A stretch of 44,102 nucleotides of DNA from Marinifilum fragile JCM 15579 (GCF_001310955.1 NZ_BAZX01000033.1:1-44102); one strand, 5' to 3'. Positions 24,051 to 34,180 are shown, numbered from the stretch's first letter. A program made the numbers and translations. The notes: a model not told the origin generated them from the letters alone.

Positions 24051-24896
24051 ATGAAAAAAATGATATTACTAGCATTTGTTTGTTTTTTAGGCATTCAAAT
24101 GACATTTGCTCAGGATGTAATTTCTGTTAAAGAATTTCTTAAAATTAAGAATGATGATAATGTAGTACTTGTGAGTACACGTAAAGCTACTGATTACGCT
24201 AAAGTTCATATTGAAGGGGCAATTCATGTAAATCATAAGGATCTTTATAAAGCTGAACCAAAAAGTACATTAAAATCAACTGCTGAAATCGCTAAAATTT
24301 TAGGTGATAAAGGCATCAGTAATACCAATACAATTGTTTTGTATGATAACGGATCTGGGAAATATTCAGGACGTATATACTGGATTTTGAAATATTTAGG
24401 TGCAAAAGATGTAAAGATTCTTGATGGACATATGAAAGCCTGGAGAATGGCTCGTAAGCCTGTAACCAAGAATCCTGTTAAAAGAAAAGCAACAACTTTT
24501 AATGTTGCTGTGAATAAAGCGGCTATTGCGGATATTGTTCAGGTGAAAAAAGCATCAAATTCTCAAGCTGCTGTTATTATTGATGTTCGATCAGCTGACG
24601 AATATAAGGGAATTAAGGAATCAAAATTACCTCAAGGTCATATACCAAATGCTATTAACCTTGAATTTAAAAAGGTTATGGATACCAAAAGCATGCTAAA
24701 GTCTAAAGAAGAGTTACAAGCTTTATTTAATGCTGCGGGTGTTACTAAGGATAAAGAAGTTATTCTATACTGTGAGTCAAGTGTTCGTGCTGGTGTGGTT
24801 TACATGGCATTAAAATCGGCTTTGGGTTATCCAAATGTAAAAGTATATGACGGAGCTCTATTTGAGTGGACCGCTACTGAAACTGTTCAAAAGTAG
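24051..24896 (+). CDS. Exported two-domain sulfurtransferase (thiosulfate sulfurtransferase-like)
   Basis: The 281-residue protein starts MKKMILLAFVCFLGIQMTFAQD, a cleavable signal peptide (cut near residue 20), so it is periplasmic. It has the tandem rhodanese architecture of TST/SseA. The first domain (about 25-140) has Asp in place of the catalytic Cys (VLYDNGSGKYSGR) and is inactive. The second (about 165-278) has IIDVRSADEYKG and the loop C241-ESSVRAG. A positively charged active loop is typical of thiosulfate-specific enzymes, but this loop has only one Arg. It is the fourth sulfur-handling gene of the locus. Confidence 0.88.
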   Translation: MKKMILLAFVCFLGIQMTFAQDVISVKEFLKIKNDDNVVLVSTRKATDYAKVHIEGAIHVNHKDLYKAEPKSTLKSTAEIAKILGDKGISNTNTIVLYDNGSGKYSGRIYWILKYLGAKDVKILDGHMKAWRMARKPVTKNPVKRKATTFNVAVNKAAIADIVQVKKASNSQAAVIIDVRSADEYKGIKESKLPQGHIPNAINLEFKKVMDTKSMLKSKEELQALFNAAGVTKDKEVILYCESSVRAGVVYMALKSALGYPNVKVYDGALFEWTATETVQK

Positions 24897-25087
24897 TTTC
24901 TTTTCATAAATTTAATTCATGCCCTTCGAAGGCGGAGGGTGTGAGTTTAAGTTATTCTGCAACTACATACACATTGATCAAAATTGCAGAAGTTTTAAAT
25001 CCTGTTGAAAGTTGAAAGACTCAACGAAATTAAAACAAACAGGTGTTTGTTCTAACAGCATCAGTTCAATTATAAAACAACAACCTG
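24897..25087. other. Intergenic region before the molybdoenzyme genes
   Basis: It holds a CCTTCGAAGG palindrome near 24920-24932 and TTGATCAA at about 24975-24982, a compact palindrome built of FNR-like half-sites. A separate promoter for the psr-like genes is possible, but no consensus element stands out. Confidence 0.4.
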
Positions 25088-27322
25088 ATGAACAAGTCGA
25101 GAAGAGAATTTATTAAGTTATCCGCAATTGGAGCAGGAGGATTGGTATTGGCTAATCCGCTTTTAAATGCCATGATTGGGCAGGTAAATGCAGCTGAACC
25201 AATGGATGCTTCGAAAATAAAGCGCTTCCCAACATACTGCGAAGTTTGTTTCTGGAAGTGTGCCGGTTGGGTTTACACCGACGAAAAAGGTGAAATCTGG
25301 AAAATTGAAGGAAATGAGGATGATCCGCATTCTAACGGAAGATTCTGTCCTCGTGGTACTGGCGGTATAGGAATGTATAATGATCCTGACCGTTTGAAAA
25401 CTCCTTTAATGCGAGTTGAAGAAAATGGAAAACAAACTTTTAAAGAAGTTAGCTGGGACAAGGCTTTCCGTTTTATCGCAGAAAAAATGAATAAAATTAA
25501 GGAAGAGAGTGGACCAGAAAGTCTTGCCTTGTTCAAACATGGATCAGGTGGTGCACATTTTGGAAAACTTTTTAAAGCTTTTGGTTCCAAAAACATTACA
25601 GCTCCTTCCTATGCCCAATGTCGTGGTCCAAGAGAAGTTGGGTTCAATACAACATTCGGATCAAATATCAACTCCCCGGAACCAGTTGATTTGGAAAATA
25701 CCAAGTGTTTGGTGTTGATCGGAAATCATATTGGAGAGAATATGCACAATTCCCACGTGCAGGAAATGTCGAAAGCCATCGACCGCGGTGCTACCATCAT
25801 TACTGTAGATCCAAGATTATCGACAGCTGCAAGTAAATCGAAATATTGGTTGCCAATTAAACCTGCAACTGACATCGCATTACTGCTTGCATGGATGAAT
25901 GTTATTGTAAGCGAAGAATTATACGATAAGAACTATATAGGGCAATATGCTTACGGTTTGGAAGATTTGCAAGCTCATGTTGCCGACAAAACGCCTGAGT
26001 GGGCAGAAAAAATTACAACCATAAGCGCAGATGTAATAAGACAAACAGCACGCGAAATGGCATTTCATGCTCCTGCAACTTTAATTCATCCGGGACGACA
26101 CGTAACTTGGTACGGCGATGATACACAAAGATTAAGAGCAATGGCTATGCTGAATGCCTTGTTAGGATCATGGGGAAGAAAAGGAGGATTTTATTTCCCT
26201 GAAAAAGCAAAAGTACCTACCTATCCACATCCAGGATATCCACCTGTAAATTGGACTTGGAAAGATCATTTGGATGGCACATATGCATTGGCTGATTCAT
26301 CTATAGCAAATGTATTTGTTGATATGTCTCATCCTGAGAATGAATCGGATTATAAGATTAAAGGTTGGTTTGTTGTGGGTACGAATTTAATCTCAACAAT
26401 TCCTAATACCCAGAGAACCTTAGAGGCAATTCAGAACCTTGATTTATTGGTAGTCGTAGATACAATGCCTATGGAAATTACAGGTTATGCAGACATTATC
26501 TTGCCTGAATGTACATATTTGGAGCGTTACGATGATATGAGAGTATCGCCAAACAGATTCCCCAATGTGGCGGTAAGAGTACCAGCTGTTAAGCCAAAAT
26601 ATCTATCAAAACCATCGGATTGGATTGTTAGAAAACTAGCTAAGAAATTAAAACTATCAAAACATTTCAATTACGAAAGTTATAGCGAAGTAATCGACTG
26701 GCAACTAAAACAAATGGGGTCTTCACTAGCAGAAATGAAAGAAAAGGGTGTTCTGAAAATGGAACGCAAGACTCCAATGTTTATTGAAGAGGGCGATTAT
26801 CACGAGTTTGGTACATCTACCGGAATGATTGAACTGTATTCTTTGGATTTGGAAATGGAAGGTTTTGATCCTATTCCAAACTATACACCACATCCCGAAC
26901 CACCACAAGGATTTTACCGCTTGAATTATGGTAGAGCTCCAATGCATACCTTTGGAAGAACAGCTAATAATCCAAACTTGAATGAATTGATGAGTGAGAA
27001 TTGTCTTTGGGTAAATCCATTTGTTGCAGCTGATAATAATTTGGAGAATGGGCAGGAAGTTTGGTTGAAAAATCAGGATGGTGTAGTTTCTGATTTTCCT
27101 ATTAAAGTTCGAATTACGGAACGAATAGGAAAAGACAATGTCTATATGGTTCATGGATTTGGTAGAGCCAATAAGAAATTAAAGAGATCATTCGGGAGAG
27201 GAATTAGTGATACGCAATTGGTGACTAATGTGATGGTTGATCCAATCATGGGAGGAACTGGAATGCGTGGCAACTTTGTAAGTTTTGTAACCGATAAACC
27301 AGAAAGCGAGGTAATATCATGA
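25088..27322 (+). CDS. Molybdopterin oxidoreductase, catalytic subunit of polysulfide/thiosulfate reductase type (PsrA/PhsA-like)
   Basis: The 744-residue protein starts with a Tat signal (SRREFIKLS), so it is exported folded. The N-terminal [4Fe-4S] site is C51-x2-C54-x3-C58 ... C87. C178 in SYAQCRGPREV is at the position of the molybdenum ligand, which is Cys in the polysulfide, thiosulfate and related reductases. The MGD-binding domains follow to the end. The adjacent ferredoxin and NrfD-type subunits fit a PsrABC complex, which reduces a sulfur compound in the periplasm with electrons from menaquinol. Arsenate or tetrathionate reductase cannot be excluded by sequence, but the rhodanese neighbours favour sulfur. 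Its stop overlaps the next start (ATGA). Confidence 0.9.
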   Translation: MNKSRREFIKLSAIGAGGLVLANPLLNAMIGQVNAAEPMDASKIKRFPTYCEVCFWKCAGWVYTDEKGEIWKIEGNEDDPHSNGRFCPRGTGGIGMYNDPDRLKTPLMRVEENGKQTFKEVSWDKAFRFIAEKMNKIKEESGPESLALFKHGSGGAHFGKLFKAFGSKNITAPSYAQCRGPREVGFNTTFGSNINSPEPVDLENTKCLVLIGNHIGENMHNSHVQEMSKAIDRGATIITVDPRLSTAASKSKYWLPIKPATDIALLLAWMNVIVSEELYDKNYIGQYAYGLEDLQAHVADKTPEWAEKITTISADVIRQTAREMAFHAPATLIHPGRHVTWYGDDTQRLRAMAMLNALLGSWGRKGGFYFPEKAKVPTYPHPGYPPVNWTWKDHLDGTYALADSSIANVFVDMSHPENESDYKIKGWFVVGTNLISTIPNTQRTLEAIQNLDLLVVVDTMPMEITGYADIILPECTYLERYDDMRVSPNRFPNVAVRVPAVKPKYLSKPSDWIVRKLAKKLKLSKHFNYESYSEVIDWQLKQMGSSLAEMKEKGVLKMERKTPMFIEEGDYHEFGTSTGMIELYSLDLEMEGFDPIPNYTPHPEPPQGFYRLNYGRAPMHTFGRTANNPNLNELMSENCLWVNPFVAADNNLENGQEVWLKNQDGVVSDFPIKVRITERIGKDNVYMVHGFGRANKKLKRSFGRGISDTQLVTNVMVDPIMGGTGMRGNFVSFVTDKPESEVIS

Positions 27323-27852
27323 GATATGCAATGGTAATTGATACAAAAAAATGTGTTGGCTGTAGCGATTGTGTTGTAGCATGCCAAAACGAAAATCGTG
27401 TGCCAATTGGGTATTGTCGCGACTGGGTGATTGAGAATGCAAAGGGTACATTTCCAAATGTAAGCATCGAATTAAGATCAGAGCGTTGTAACCACTGTGA
27501 AAACTCTCCTTGTGTAAGATGTTGTCCAACCGGAGCAAGTCATTACGAAGAGGGAGGGGTGGTAAAAGTAACTCGCCATGAATGTATTGGTTGTGGCGCC
27601 TGCGTTCAGTCTTGTCCATACGATGCTCGCTATTCTCATCCCGATGGGTTTGTTGATAAGTGTACTTTTTGCCATCACAGGTTACAAGAAGGAAAACTAC
27701 CTTCTTGTGTATCCGTTTGTCCAACTGAATGCATGTACTTTGGCGATTTGGATGATAAGGAAAGCAAAGTATATCAATTGTTGCAAAACAGAGATTGGAA
27801 AGTATTGGCTCCCGAAGTGGGAACTAAGCCACATGTTTATTATCTCATTTAA
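27319..27852 (+). CDS. Four-cluster ferredoxin subunit (PsrB/PhsB-like)
   Basis: The 177-residue protein has four cysteine groups: KCVGCSDCVVACQ near 11-23, RCNHCENSPCVRCCP near 56-70, ECIGCGACVQSCP near 89-101, and KCTFCHH...SCVSVCP near 114-135. This is the standard arrangement of electron-transfer subunits that join a Mo enzyme to a membrane subunit. It starts within the stop codon of the catalytic subunit gene (ATGA), which suggests translational coupling. Confidence 0.93.
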   Translation: MRYAMVIDTKKCVGCSDCVVACQNENRVPIGYCRDWVIENAKGTFPNVSIELRSERCNHCENSPCVRCCPTGASHYEEGGVVKVTRHECIGCGACVQSCPYDARYSHPDGFVDKCTFCHHRLQEGKLPSCVSVCPTECMYFGDLDDKESKVYQLLQNRDWKVLAPEVGTKPHVYYLI

Positions 27853-27866
27853 AGATATTCAAGATA

Positions 27867-27998
27867 ATGTTGATCAGCCCAATTAAGTTGGTTTTGTATG
27901 GTGGTTGGTTGGCAGGTTTTAACAAGTTCAAGTTTTATAACGGATTCCGTTTGTCAGGATTCTTTTGCGCTGGGGTAATTCTGATGAACGGAATCTAA
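27867..27998 (+). CDS. Small hydrophobic protein between the B and C subunit genes (43 aa)
   Basis: ATG at 27867 and TAA at 27996 give 43 residues beginning MLISPIKLVLYGGWLAG and ending GFFCAGVILMNGI. It lies 14 bases after the ferredoxin gene and 13 bases before the membrane-subunit gene. The full gap is almost filled by this frame, which argues that it is real. The protein has one short hydrophobic segment at each end and a basic middle (NKFKFYNGFR), so it may be a small membrane partner of the complex. I do not recognise a named family. Confidence 0.6.
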   Translation: MLISPIKLVLYGGWLAGFNKFKFYNGFRLSGFFCAGVILMNGI

Positions 27999-28011
27999 AA
28001 ACAATCAAATT

Positions 28012-28953
28012 ATGAACGAAGAAATTATTTTAAGTGGAAGAATGAATCCTAAAATAGATCCTACTTTGGGAATTTGGGGATGGGAAATTCCATTGTATTT
28101 GTTTTTAGGTGGTTTGGCCGCAGGAATCTTATTCTTTGCAGCACTTTACACCATTTTAGGTAGAGAAAAAGAACTTCCAACTGCCGTTAGGAAAGCTACC
28201 TTTATAGTACCAGCAATTTTAGTAATTGGTTTATTCGCCCTATTCCTCGATTTAAAGAACAAATTGTATTTCTGGCAATTGTATACCACTATCCGATTAG
28301 AATCTCCAATGTCATGGGGAGCTTGGGTATTGATGTTGGTTACACCATTATCAATTGTTTGGAGTGTTGCCTATTGGAGAGATTTGGTGCCAAATTGGAA
28401 ATTTAAAGTGGAATGGCTCGAGTTTGTTGAAAAGCAGGTAAATAAATATCGTAAGCCATTGGCTTGGATGATGATTGTATCATCTGTAATTCTTGGGATT
28501 TACACGGGTATTTTATTGTCTGCATTTAATGCAAGACCATTATGGAATACCTCTATTTTGGGGCCTTTGTTTTTGGTTTCAGGTTTATCCACAGGAGCAG
28601 CAGTTATCATGTGGATGTCAAAGAATCATTTGGAGAGAACATGGTTTAGTAAAATTGATTTAATATTGATTGGGATAGAAATCTTTTTTATCATTCACTT
28701 GTTTATGGGATTTTTAGCGAGTAATGCTGCTCAAATCGAAGCTGCACAATTGTTTCTTGGTGGTGTCTACACTTTGCCTTTTTGGGGTGGAGTAGTAGTG
28801 CTGGGCCTGTTGGTTCCTGCTATTCTTGAAATTTTAGAGCTAAGAGGGAAGAAAGTTCCTGTAGCACTACCTGCATTCTTAATTCTTTTGGGAGGAATGA
28901 TTTTCCGATTTATTATGGTTGATGCAGGTCAATTAAGTAAATATCTATATTAA
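28012..28953 (+). CDS. NrfD/PsrC-family membrane subunit (quinol-interacting)
   Basis: The 313-residue protein has eight predicted membrane segments, starting at WEIPLYLFLGGLAAGILFFAALYTIL, the NrfD opening with the conserved GGxxAG. Other recognisable parts are MSWGAWVLMLVTPLSIVW near 101, RPLWNTSILGPLFLVSGLSTGAA near 176, and a final FRFIMVDAGQL. PsrC carries electrons from menaquinol to the ferredoxin subunit. It closes the operon; a terminator follows at 29008-29044. Confidence 0.92.
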   Translation: MNEEIILSGRMNPKIDPTLGIWGWEIPLYLFLGGLAAGILFFAALYTILGREKELPTAVRKATFIVPAILVIGLFALFLDLKNKLYFWQLYTTIRLESPMSWGAWVLMLVTPLSIVWSVAYWRDLVPNWKFKVEWLEFVEKQVNKYRKPLAWMMIVSSVILGIYTGILLSAFNARPLWNTSILGPLFLVSGLSTGAAVIMWMSKNHLERTWFSKIDLILIGIEIFFIIHLFMGFLASNAAQIEAAQLFLGGVYTLPFWGGVVVLGLLVPAILEILELRGKKVPVALPAFLILLGGMIFRFIMVDAGQLSKYLY

Positions 28954-29007
28954 AGTTAGAATTTAAATTAAGTTTTAGGAAACTAGAACGGTTTAATCAA
29001 GTTAATG

Positions 29008-29044
29008 ACAATGGGTGCATGTATATGTATCCATTGTTTTTTTT
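29008..29044 (+). terminator. Rho-independent terminator after the psr-like operon
   Basis: ACAATGG pairs with CCATTGT, with a 16-base loop of partial symmetry (GCATGTATATGTAT) and a run of eight T. Confidence 0.8.
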
Positions 29045-29110
29045 GAAAAAAGCACATTTCTGTCGTAACTTAGGTAAAAACCGATTTTTTTCATCTAAAT
29101 GATTGTTGTT

Positions 29111-29698
29111 ATGGCTTCTAAAAATAAATTACCAAAGGATGTTGAGAAAAGGAGGGAGATATTAAACACCGCCTTAGGGATTTTTGTGCAGGAGGGGTAT
29201 TTTGCTGCAAAAGGAGCAAAAAATTGCAAAGGCTGCAGGGATTTCAGAAGAACAACTATTCTCTTACTTTAAGACCAAGGAAGATTTACTTCATACCATT
29301 GTTGATGAAGCTGTTCATATATTATACGATGGTTTAGACCCAAATGAGGATGGAGACCTTCAGGAAGTGGAATTGCTATTCTTTATCGACGATTACTTTG
29401 ATTCTATTGAGAAGAATTTAAAATTTTTTAAGCTGTTTTATGCTTTACGTTGCAACCAGGAGTTTTGCCTTTATATCAGCAAGAGTTAGATGAAATTGTA
29501 AGTTTGAAATTTGATGTGTTGATTGAATATTTCGACAAGAGTGGAGCTGCCGATCCGGATATGGAAACAGAATTCTTGACTTCTATGTTGGATGGCATTG
29601 CTATGAATTTTGTATTGGAACCCGAAGGATATCCGATTGATGCCATGCAGCAGAAGGTCTTGAATATGTATATCACCAAAGCAGAATTCGAGGAATGA
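29111..29698 (+). pseudogene. TetR-family regulator broken by two frameshifts
   Basis: ATG at 29111 gives MASKNKLPKDVEKRREILNTALGIFVQEGYFAAKGAK, a TetR helix-turn-helix opening. The frame breaks at an A6 run near 29219-29224; with one A removed it continues IAKAAGISEEQLFSYFKTKEDLLHTIVDEAV. A second shift near 29451, where one T seems missing (CGTTG for CGTTTG), restores LQPGVLPLYQQELDEIV to the end at 29698. Repaired, the length is about 196 residues, normal for TetR. Both defects lie in homopolymers, so sequencing error is as likely as true decay. It sits directly after the sulfur operon. Confidence 0.8.
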
Positions 29699-29726
29699 AT
29701 CAATTAAGAATTATCATTAATGGATA

Positions 29727-29763
29727 TAAAAAAAACCGATTCACATTGTGAATCGGTTTTTAT
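29727..29763. terminator. Bidirectional rho-independent terminator
   Basis: AAAACCGATTCACA pairs with TGTGAATCGGTTTT, with A residues on the left and T residues on the right, between convergent genes. Confidence 0.88.
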
Positions 29764-29787
29764 ATTGAATATCGCTAAATGCGATTT

Positions 29788-31901
29788 TTATTTTAATCCT
29801 CTCTTGATTAAAAGAGCATCTTCATTTGGTTCAGCACCTCTGAATCGCTTGTACAATTCCATTGGATCTTCAGTACCACCTCTGGATAATACATTATCGC
29901 GGAATAATTTAGCTGTTTGCTTATCGAATAAGCTAGTTTCTTTAAATGCCTGGAAAGCATCAGAATCAAGAACGCCAGCCCAAATGTAAGCGTAATAACC
30001 AGCTGAGTAACCACCCGCAAAAATATGGTTAAAGTAAGTTGAACGATATCTTGAATAGATTTCAGGAATCAAACCTAAACCTTCCAAGTAGTTCTTTTCG
30101 AAAGTCATTACATCTTCAGTTAATGGTTCTGTTAAAGTATGATATTTCATATCTAACATTGATGCAGCCAAATATTCAACAGTAGCAAATCCTTGGTTGA
30201 ATTTACCAGCGTTTTGAATTTTCTTAACCAATTCAGCAGGAATTACTTCACCAGTTTGGTAATGCTTCGCATAGATTGCTAACATTTCAGGCTCAAAGCA
30301 CCAGTTTTCCATTACTTGAGAAGGAAGCTCTACGAAATCACGAGATACAGAAGTACCTGACAAGTAGTTGTATTTACACTTAGAAAGGAATCCGTGAAGA
30401 GCGTGACCAAACTCGTGGAATAAAGTTTCAACTTCGTCTGGAGTTAACAATGCAGGAGTATCACCTACAGGTTTAGTGAAGTTACAAATGTTCATGATGA
30501 TTGGAGTAACTTCCTTATCAGTACCGAAACCTGATTGCTTACGGAATGAGCTCATCCAAGCACCACCACGCTTAGATGCACGTGGGTGATAATCTAAATA
30601 GAAAATACCAATGTGAGATCCATCAGCTTCCTGTAATTCGAATACTTGGTTTTCAGGGTTGAATTTAGCAATATCGTTTCGAGGAATGAATTTGATTCCA
30701 TACAATTTATTCGCTAAAGCAAACGCACCATCACGAACGTTATTAATTTCGAAATATGGCTTTAATTCTTCTTCATCCAAGTTGTATTTAGCTTTCTTCA
30801 CTTTATCAGCATAGTACCACCAGTCCCATGAAGCTAGCTTGAACTTACCACCTTCTTTGTTGATGATTTTTTGCATTTCCTTCACTTCTTTCTTAGCGTT
30901 AGGAAGAGCAGCTTTCCATAGTTTGTTCAACAATTCGAATGCTTTTTCAGGAGTTTTGGCCATGTTCTTTTCAAGAACATACTCTGCATAATTGTTGTAT
31001 CCGAACAGTTTTGCACGTTCAATACGTAGATTAACCAATTTTTTTGCAATCTCTTTGTTGTCATACTCGTTGTTGTTGTTACCACGGTTTACATATCCCA
31101 TGTACAATTCCTTACGAAGATCACGATTATCAGCATACTGCAAGAAAGGTAACATGCTTGGTTTTTGAGTTGTGAAAACCCATTTTCCTTCCTTACCAGC
31201 AGCTTTGCAGTTTCAGCAGCAGCAGCAACAACACCAGCAGGAAGACCAGCAAGATCTTTTTCGTTGTCGATAACTAGTTCGAAATTATTTGTTTCGTTCA
31301 ATACATTTTCGCCAAACTGAAGAGTCAAAGAAGAAAGTTCTTCATCGATCTTACGCAATTGATCTTTCTTGTCAGCTGGAAGATTAGCTCCACCTCGAAC
31401 AAATCCTTTGTAGATTTTATCCAACATGGTTTGCTCTTCAACAGAAAGTTCTAACTGATCTTTTTGCTCATAAATAGCTTTAATTCTTTTGAATAAGTTT
31501 TCGTTTAAGCTGATATCACCATAGTATTTAGTTGTAATAGGTGATAATCTTTTAGCCAATGCAGCAATAGAATCGTTGTTTTCCGATCCTTTAATGTTGT
31601 AGAATACATTTCCTACTTTATCAAGTAAAGCACCCGATTTTTCGTATGCTAAAATTGTGTTTTCGAAAGTTGGAGCTTCTTTGCTGTTTGCAATTGCCTC
31701 AATTTCTGCACGACCTTCTTCCATACCTTTCATGAAAGCAGGCTCGAAATGTTCGAATTTAATTAAATCAAACGGAGGAGTTTGATAAGGAGTGTTGTAC
31801 TCAGCAAAAAACGGATTGTCAGTCTTTTGCTCACTTTTTTTTCCATCGCAGGCTGTAAATGCCATACCTGCCACAAGTAAATAAAGGAACGTCTTTTTCA
31901 C
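29788..31901 (-). pseudogene. M3-family metallopeptidase lipoprotein with one frameshift
   Basis: Two frames make one enzyme of about 704 residues. The first (from GTG at 31901: VKKTFLYLLVAGMAFTAC) has a lipoprotein signal; the ATG at 32006 in the same frame adds 35 residues that do not suit a signal. It breaks near 31204-31206, where AAA should be AAAA; the second then runs to 29788. The zinc site is HEFGHALHG, with a downstream Glu, as in oligopeptidase F/Dcp-like M3 enzymes that cut short peptides. Apart from the shift, the sequence is well conserved to its end, so the gene may be intact in the cell. Confidence 0.85.
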
Positions 31902-32206
31902 TTTGTTAGGTTTAGTGTTAATATTAAAATTGTTTGATCGCCAAAATAGTAAAAACTTACATTCTGGCGATGTATTTTTCACGATTTCGTAACATGTTTT
32001 ATGCAATGATTAAAGATCAATTAGCAATGAATAATGTGTAATTAATAATTGATAGCCTAAAGGTTGTCTCTTTAGTAATTGTATTAAAACAGATTTTACA
32101 GGAAATCAATGTAATATTTATAATTAGATCCTAATGGTGTGAATAATAAATCGATTCTTATATAGTCTTGTTTATCATTCATTACTCATTGATAATTGCC
32201 AATTTT

Positions 32207-34180
32207 CTATTTCAGTCCTTTTTTCAAGTTAAAGCTGGTTGATGGCTGTACTTGTTTCGATTGCTGGAAGTTTTTCATCAGTCTTTTAAAAGTGTTTGAT
32301 GATACTTTCTCATTGCTTAGGTCAATCAAAAATCTTCTGAATCCTTCTTTAGATAAATTGTTTTTCTGTTGCATCCAGGTAACAGGGTGTTTTGGATAAA
32401 CAATGGTCATTCCGTCGCGCAATTCTTTGTGATATTCTCCTTGCATATCATCAATTAATTCGTCGTTTACCGTTTTTACCGGCATGCGAGAATAGAATAG
32501 CTGAGGGTAGAAGTATACAGGAACAATTCCAAAGCGATCATTGCTCTTCAGCAAGTTTTCCAGGTCATTCTCTTGTGGGTGACAGAACAGGTTGATTTTC
32601 TCATCACGTAAGTGAGCAATTGCAGCATCGTTAAACAGGTACACATTTTCGTTGCAAGAAATGCGAGCTTTGTTTGGAAGCAAGAGTTTTTGCGAAAGAT
32701 GACTCAGCATAAAGTTTTGATAGCCACTTAGCATAGCCTTTTTACATATCTGTTTGTAGAAATCCAAGTCTTTTTCCTGAATGAACTTAGGCAATTCAAT
32801 AATTAGCTTGTGTGCATTTTTTTGAAGAAATGGCACATCCCATTTTAACTCTTCCCATTCCGATTTTTTAAGGTTAAGAATTAAATAGTTGACCTCATTT
32901 AAGTTTACCTTACGCAACCAGGCTAAGGAATCAATTCGAACATAGATTTGTTCTTTTTGAGGAATATTCTTTTTTCCCAATGAGCTTAGGATTTTAGCCT
33001 TTTCGCTTCTGTGCATACTAGCTTTTAGAGGTTTTCCTTCTTCTTTGAACTTGTTAGGAAACTTCTCCTGCATCATTCCAGCCAAATACACCTGATCACC
33101 TTTATCAGCTACAACATTCCCGATTTCAATTTGATAAGTACCTTTGCTTAATTCCTTAAACTCTTTAACCTTAATGGCTTTTTGTGGCTCACCATTTTTT
33201 TGTTTGAATCTGATTCTGTTTCCAATTTGTATGTCATGAGAAGAGGTGAAAATTACCGTGTTTCTATTTCTCTTTTCAACAGAACCAATCAAAATTCCAG
33301 TATTTGTATTCTCCGTAATGGCTTTGTTTACATTTCCAGCAAGAAAATAACCAGTTTTTTCACGACCCATATCATAGGCCAAAATTTCTTTGGCTGTTTT
33401 CAAGTCGTTATTATCAATTACTTTTCTATAAGCTCTTGATACATTATATACAAACTCTGCTGGTTTTAATCGACCTTCAATTTTAATGGATTCTACACCC
33501 ATTTTCATCAATTCAGGCAATACTTCAACAGCCTGATTGTCTTTTAGACTAAAGACATAACTCTTCTCATTTCCTGTTTCATAAAATCTGCGACAAGGTT
33601 GAGCGCACAAACCTCTATTGGCACCACTTCCACCAAGAAAACTACTAAATAAACACATGCCAGAGAAGGAATAGCATAATGCACCATGCATAAATATCTC
33701 TAATTCAATATCAGATTTCTTGCGAATTTCTTTCAATTCAGGAAGCGTTAATTCTCTTGCCATTACAACTCTTTCGAAATCCTTGCTTTTACAGTAAATT
33801 GCTCCCAAGGAATTGTGATGAGCCATTTGTGTACTTGCATGTATGGTAATTTTAGGAAAGTGTTTTTTTACCAAGTAGTAAACACCCCAATCTTGAATGA
33901 TTATGGCATCAACTCCGGTTTTTTGGATTAGATTTAAGGTATCCAATAAGTCGGGTAATTCTTCATTCTTAATTACCGTATTCAAAGTAAGATAAACCTT
34001 GATGTCATTTTTCCTTGCAATTTTAATTAATGCCAGTAATTGTGAGCTTGTAAAGTTTGATGCTCTCCCGCGGGCATTAAATTGACGTAATCCCAGGTAT
34101 ACAGCATCAGCTCCACCTTTTACGGCAGCATGAAACATTTCAGGATTCCCAACAGGTAGTAATAATTCAGGTTTATTCAT
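32207..34180 (-). CDS. U32-family peptidase (YegQ/RlhA-like)
   Basis: The 657-residue protein starts MNKPELLLPVGNPEMFHAAVKGGADAVYLG, the TIM-barrel opening of U32 proteins. The signature region EIFMHGALCYSFSGMCLFSSFLGGSGANRGLCAQPCR (about residues 160-197) holds cysteines that, in RlhA and TrhP, bind an iron-sulfur cluster. Those relatives hydroxylate rRNA or tRNA rather than cut proteins, so a role in RNA modification is likely. The long C-terminal part after about 420 is typical of the Bacteroidota form. It stands about 200 bases from each neighbour. Confidence 0.85.
   Translation of the reverse strand: MNKPELLLPVGNPEMFHAAVKGGADAVYLGLRQFNARGRASNFTSSQLLALIKIARKNDIKVYLTLNTVIKNEELPDLLDTLNLIQKTGVDAIIIQDWGVYYLVKKHFPKITIHASTQMAHHNSLGAIYCKSKDFERVVMARELTLPELKEIRKKSDIELEIFMHGALCYSFSGMCLFSSFLGGSGANRGLCAQPCRRFYETGNEKSYVFSLKDNQAVEVLPELMKMGVESIKIEGRLKPAEFVYNVSRAYRKVIDNNDLKTAKEILAYDMGREKTGYFLAGNVNKAITENTNTGILIGSVEKRNRNTVIFTSSHDIQIGNRIRFKQKNGEPQKAIKVKEFKELSKGTYQIEIGNVVADKGDQVYLAGMMQEKFPNKFKEEGKPLKASMHRSEKAKILSSLGKKNIPQKEQIYVRIDSLAWLRKVNLNEVNYLILNLKKSEWEELKWDVPFLQKNAHKLIIELPKFIQEKDLDFYKQICKKAMLSGYQNFMLSHLSQKLLLPNKARISCNENVYLFNDAAIAHLRDEKINLFCHPQENDLENLLKSNDRFGIVPVYFYPQLFYSRMPVKTVNDELIDDMQGEYHKELRDGMTIVYPKHPVTWMQQKNNLSKEGFRRFLIDLSNEKVSSNTFKRLMKNFQQSKQVQPSTSFNLKKGLK

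Noticed and set aside
26726..27724. Antisense frames over the Mo enzyme and ferredoxin genes
   Set aside because: They lie opposite strongly conserved coding sequence and are rich in Ile, His and Phe from complementing it.
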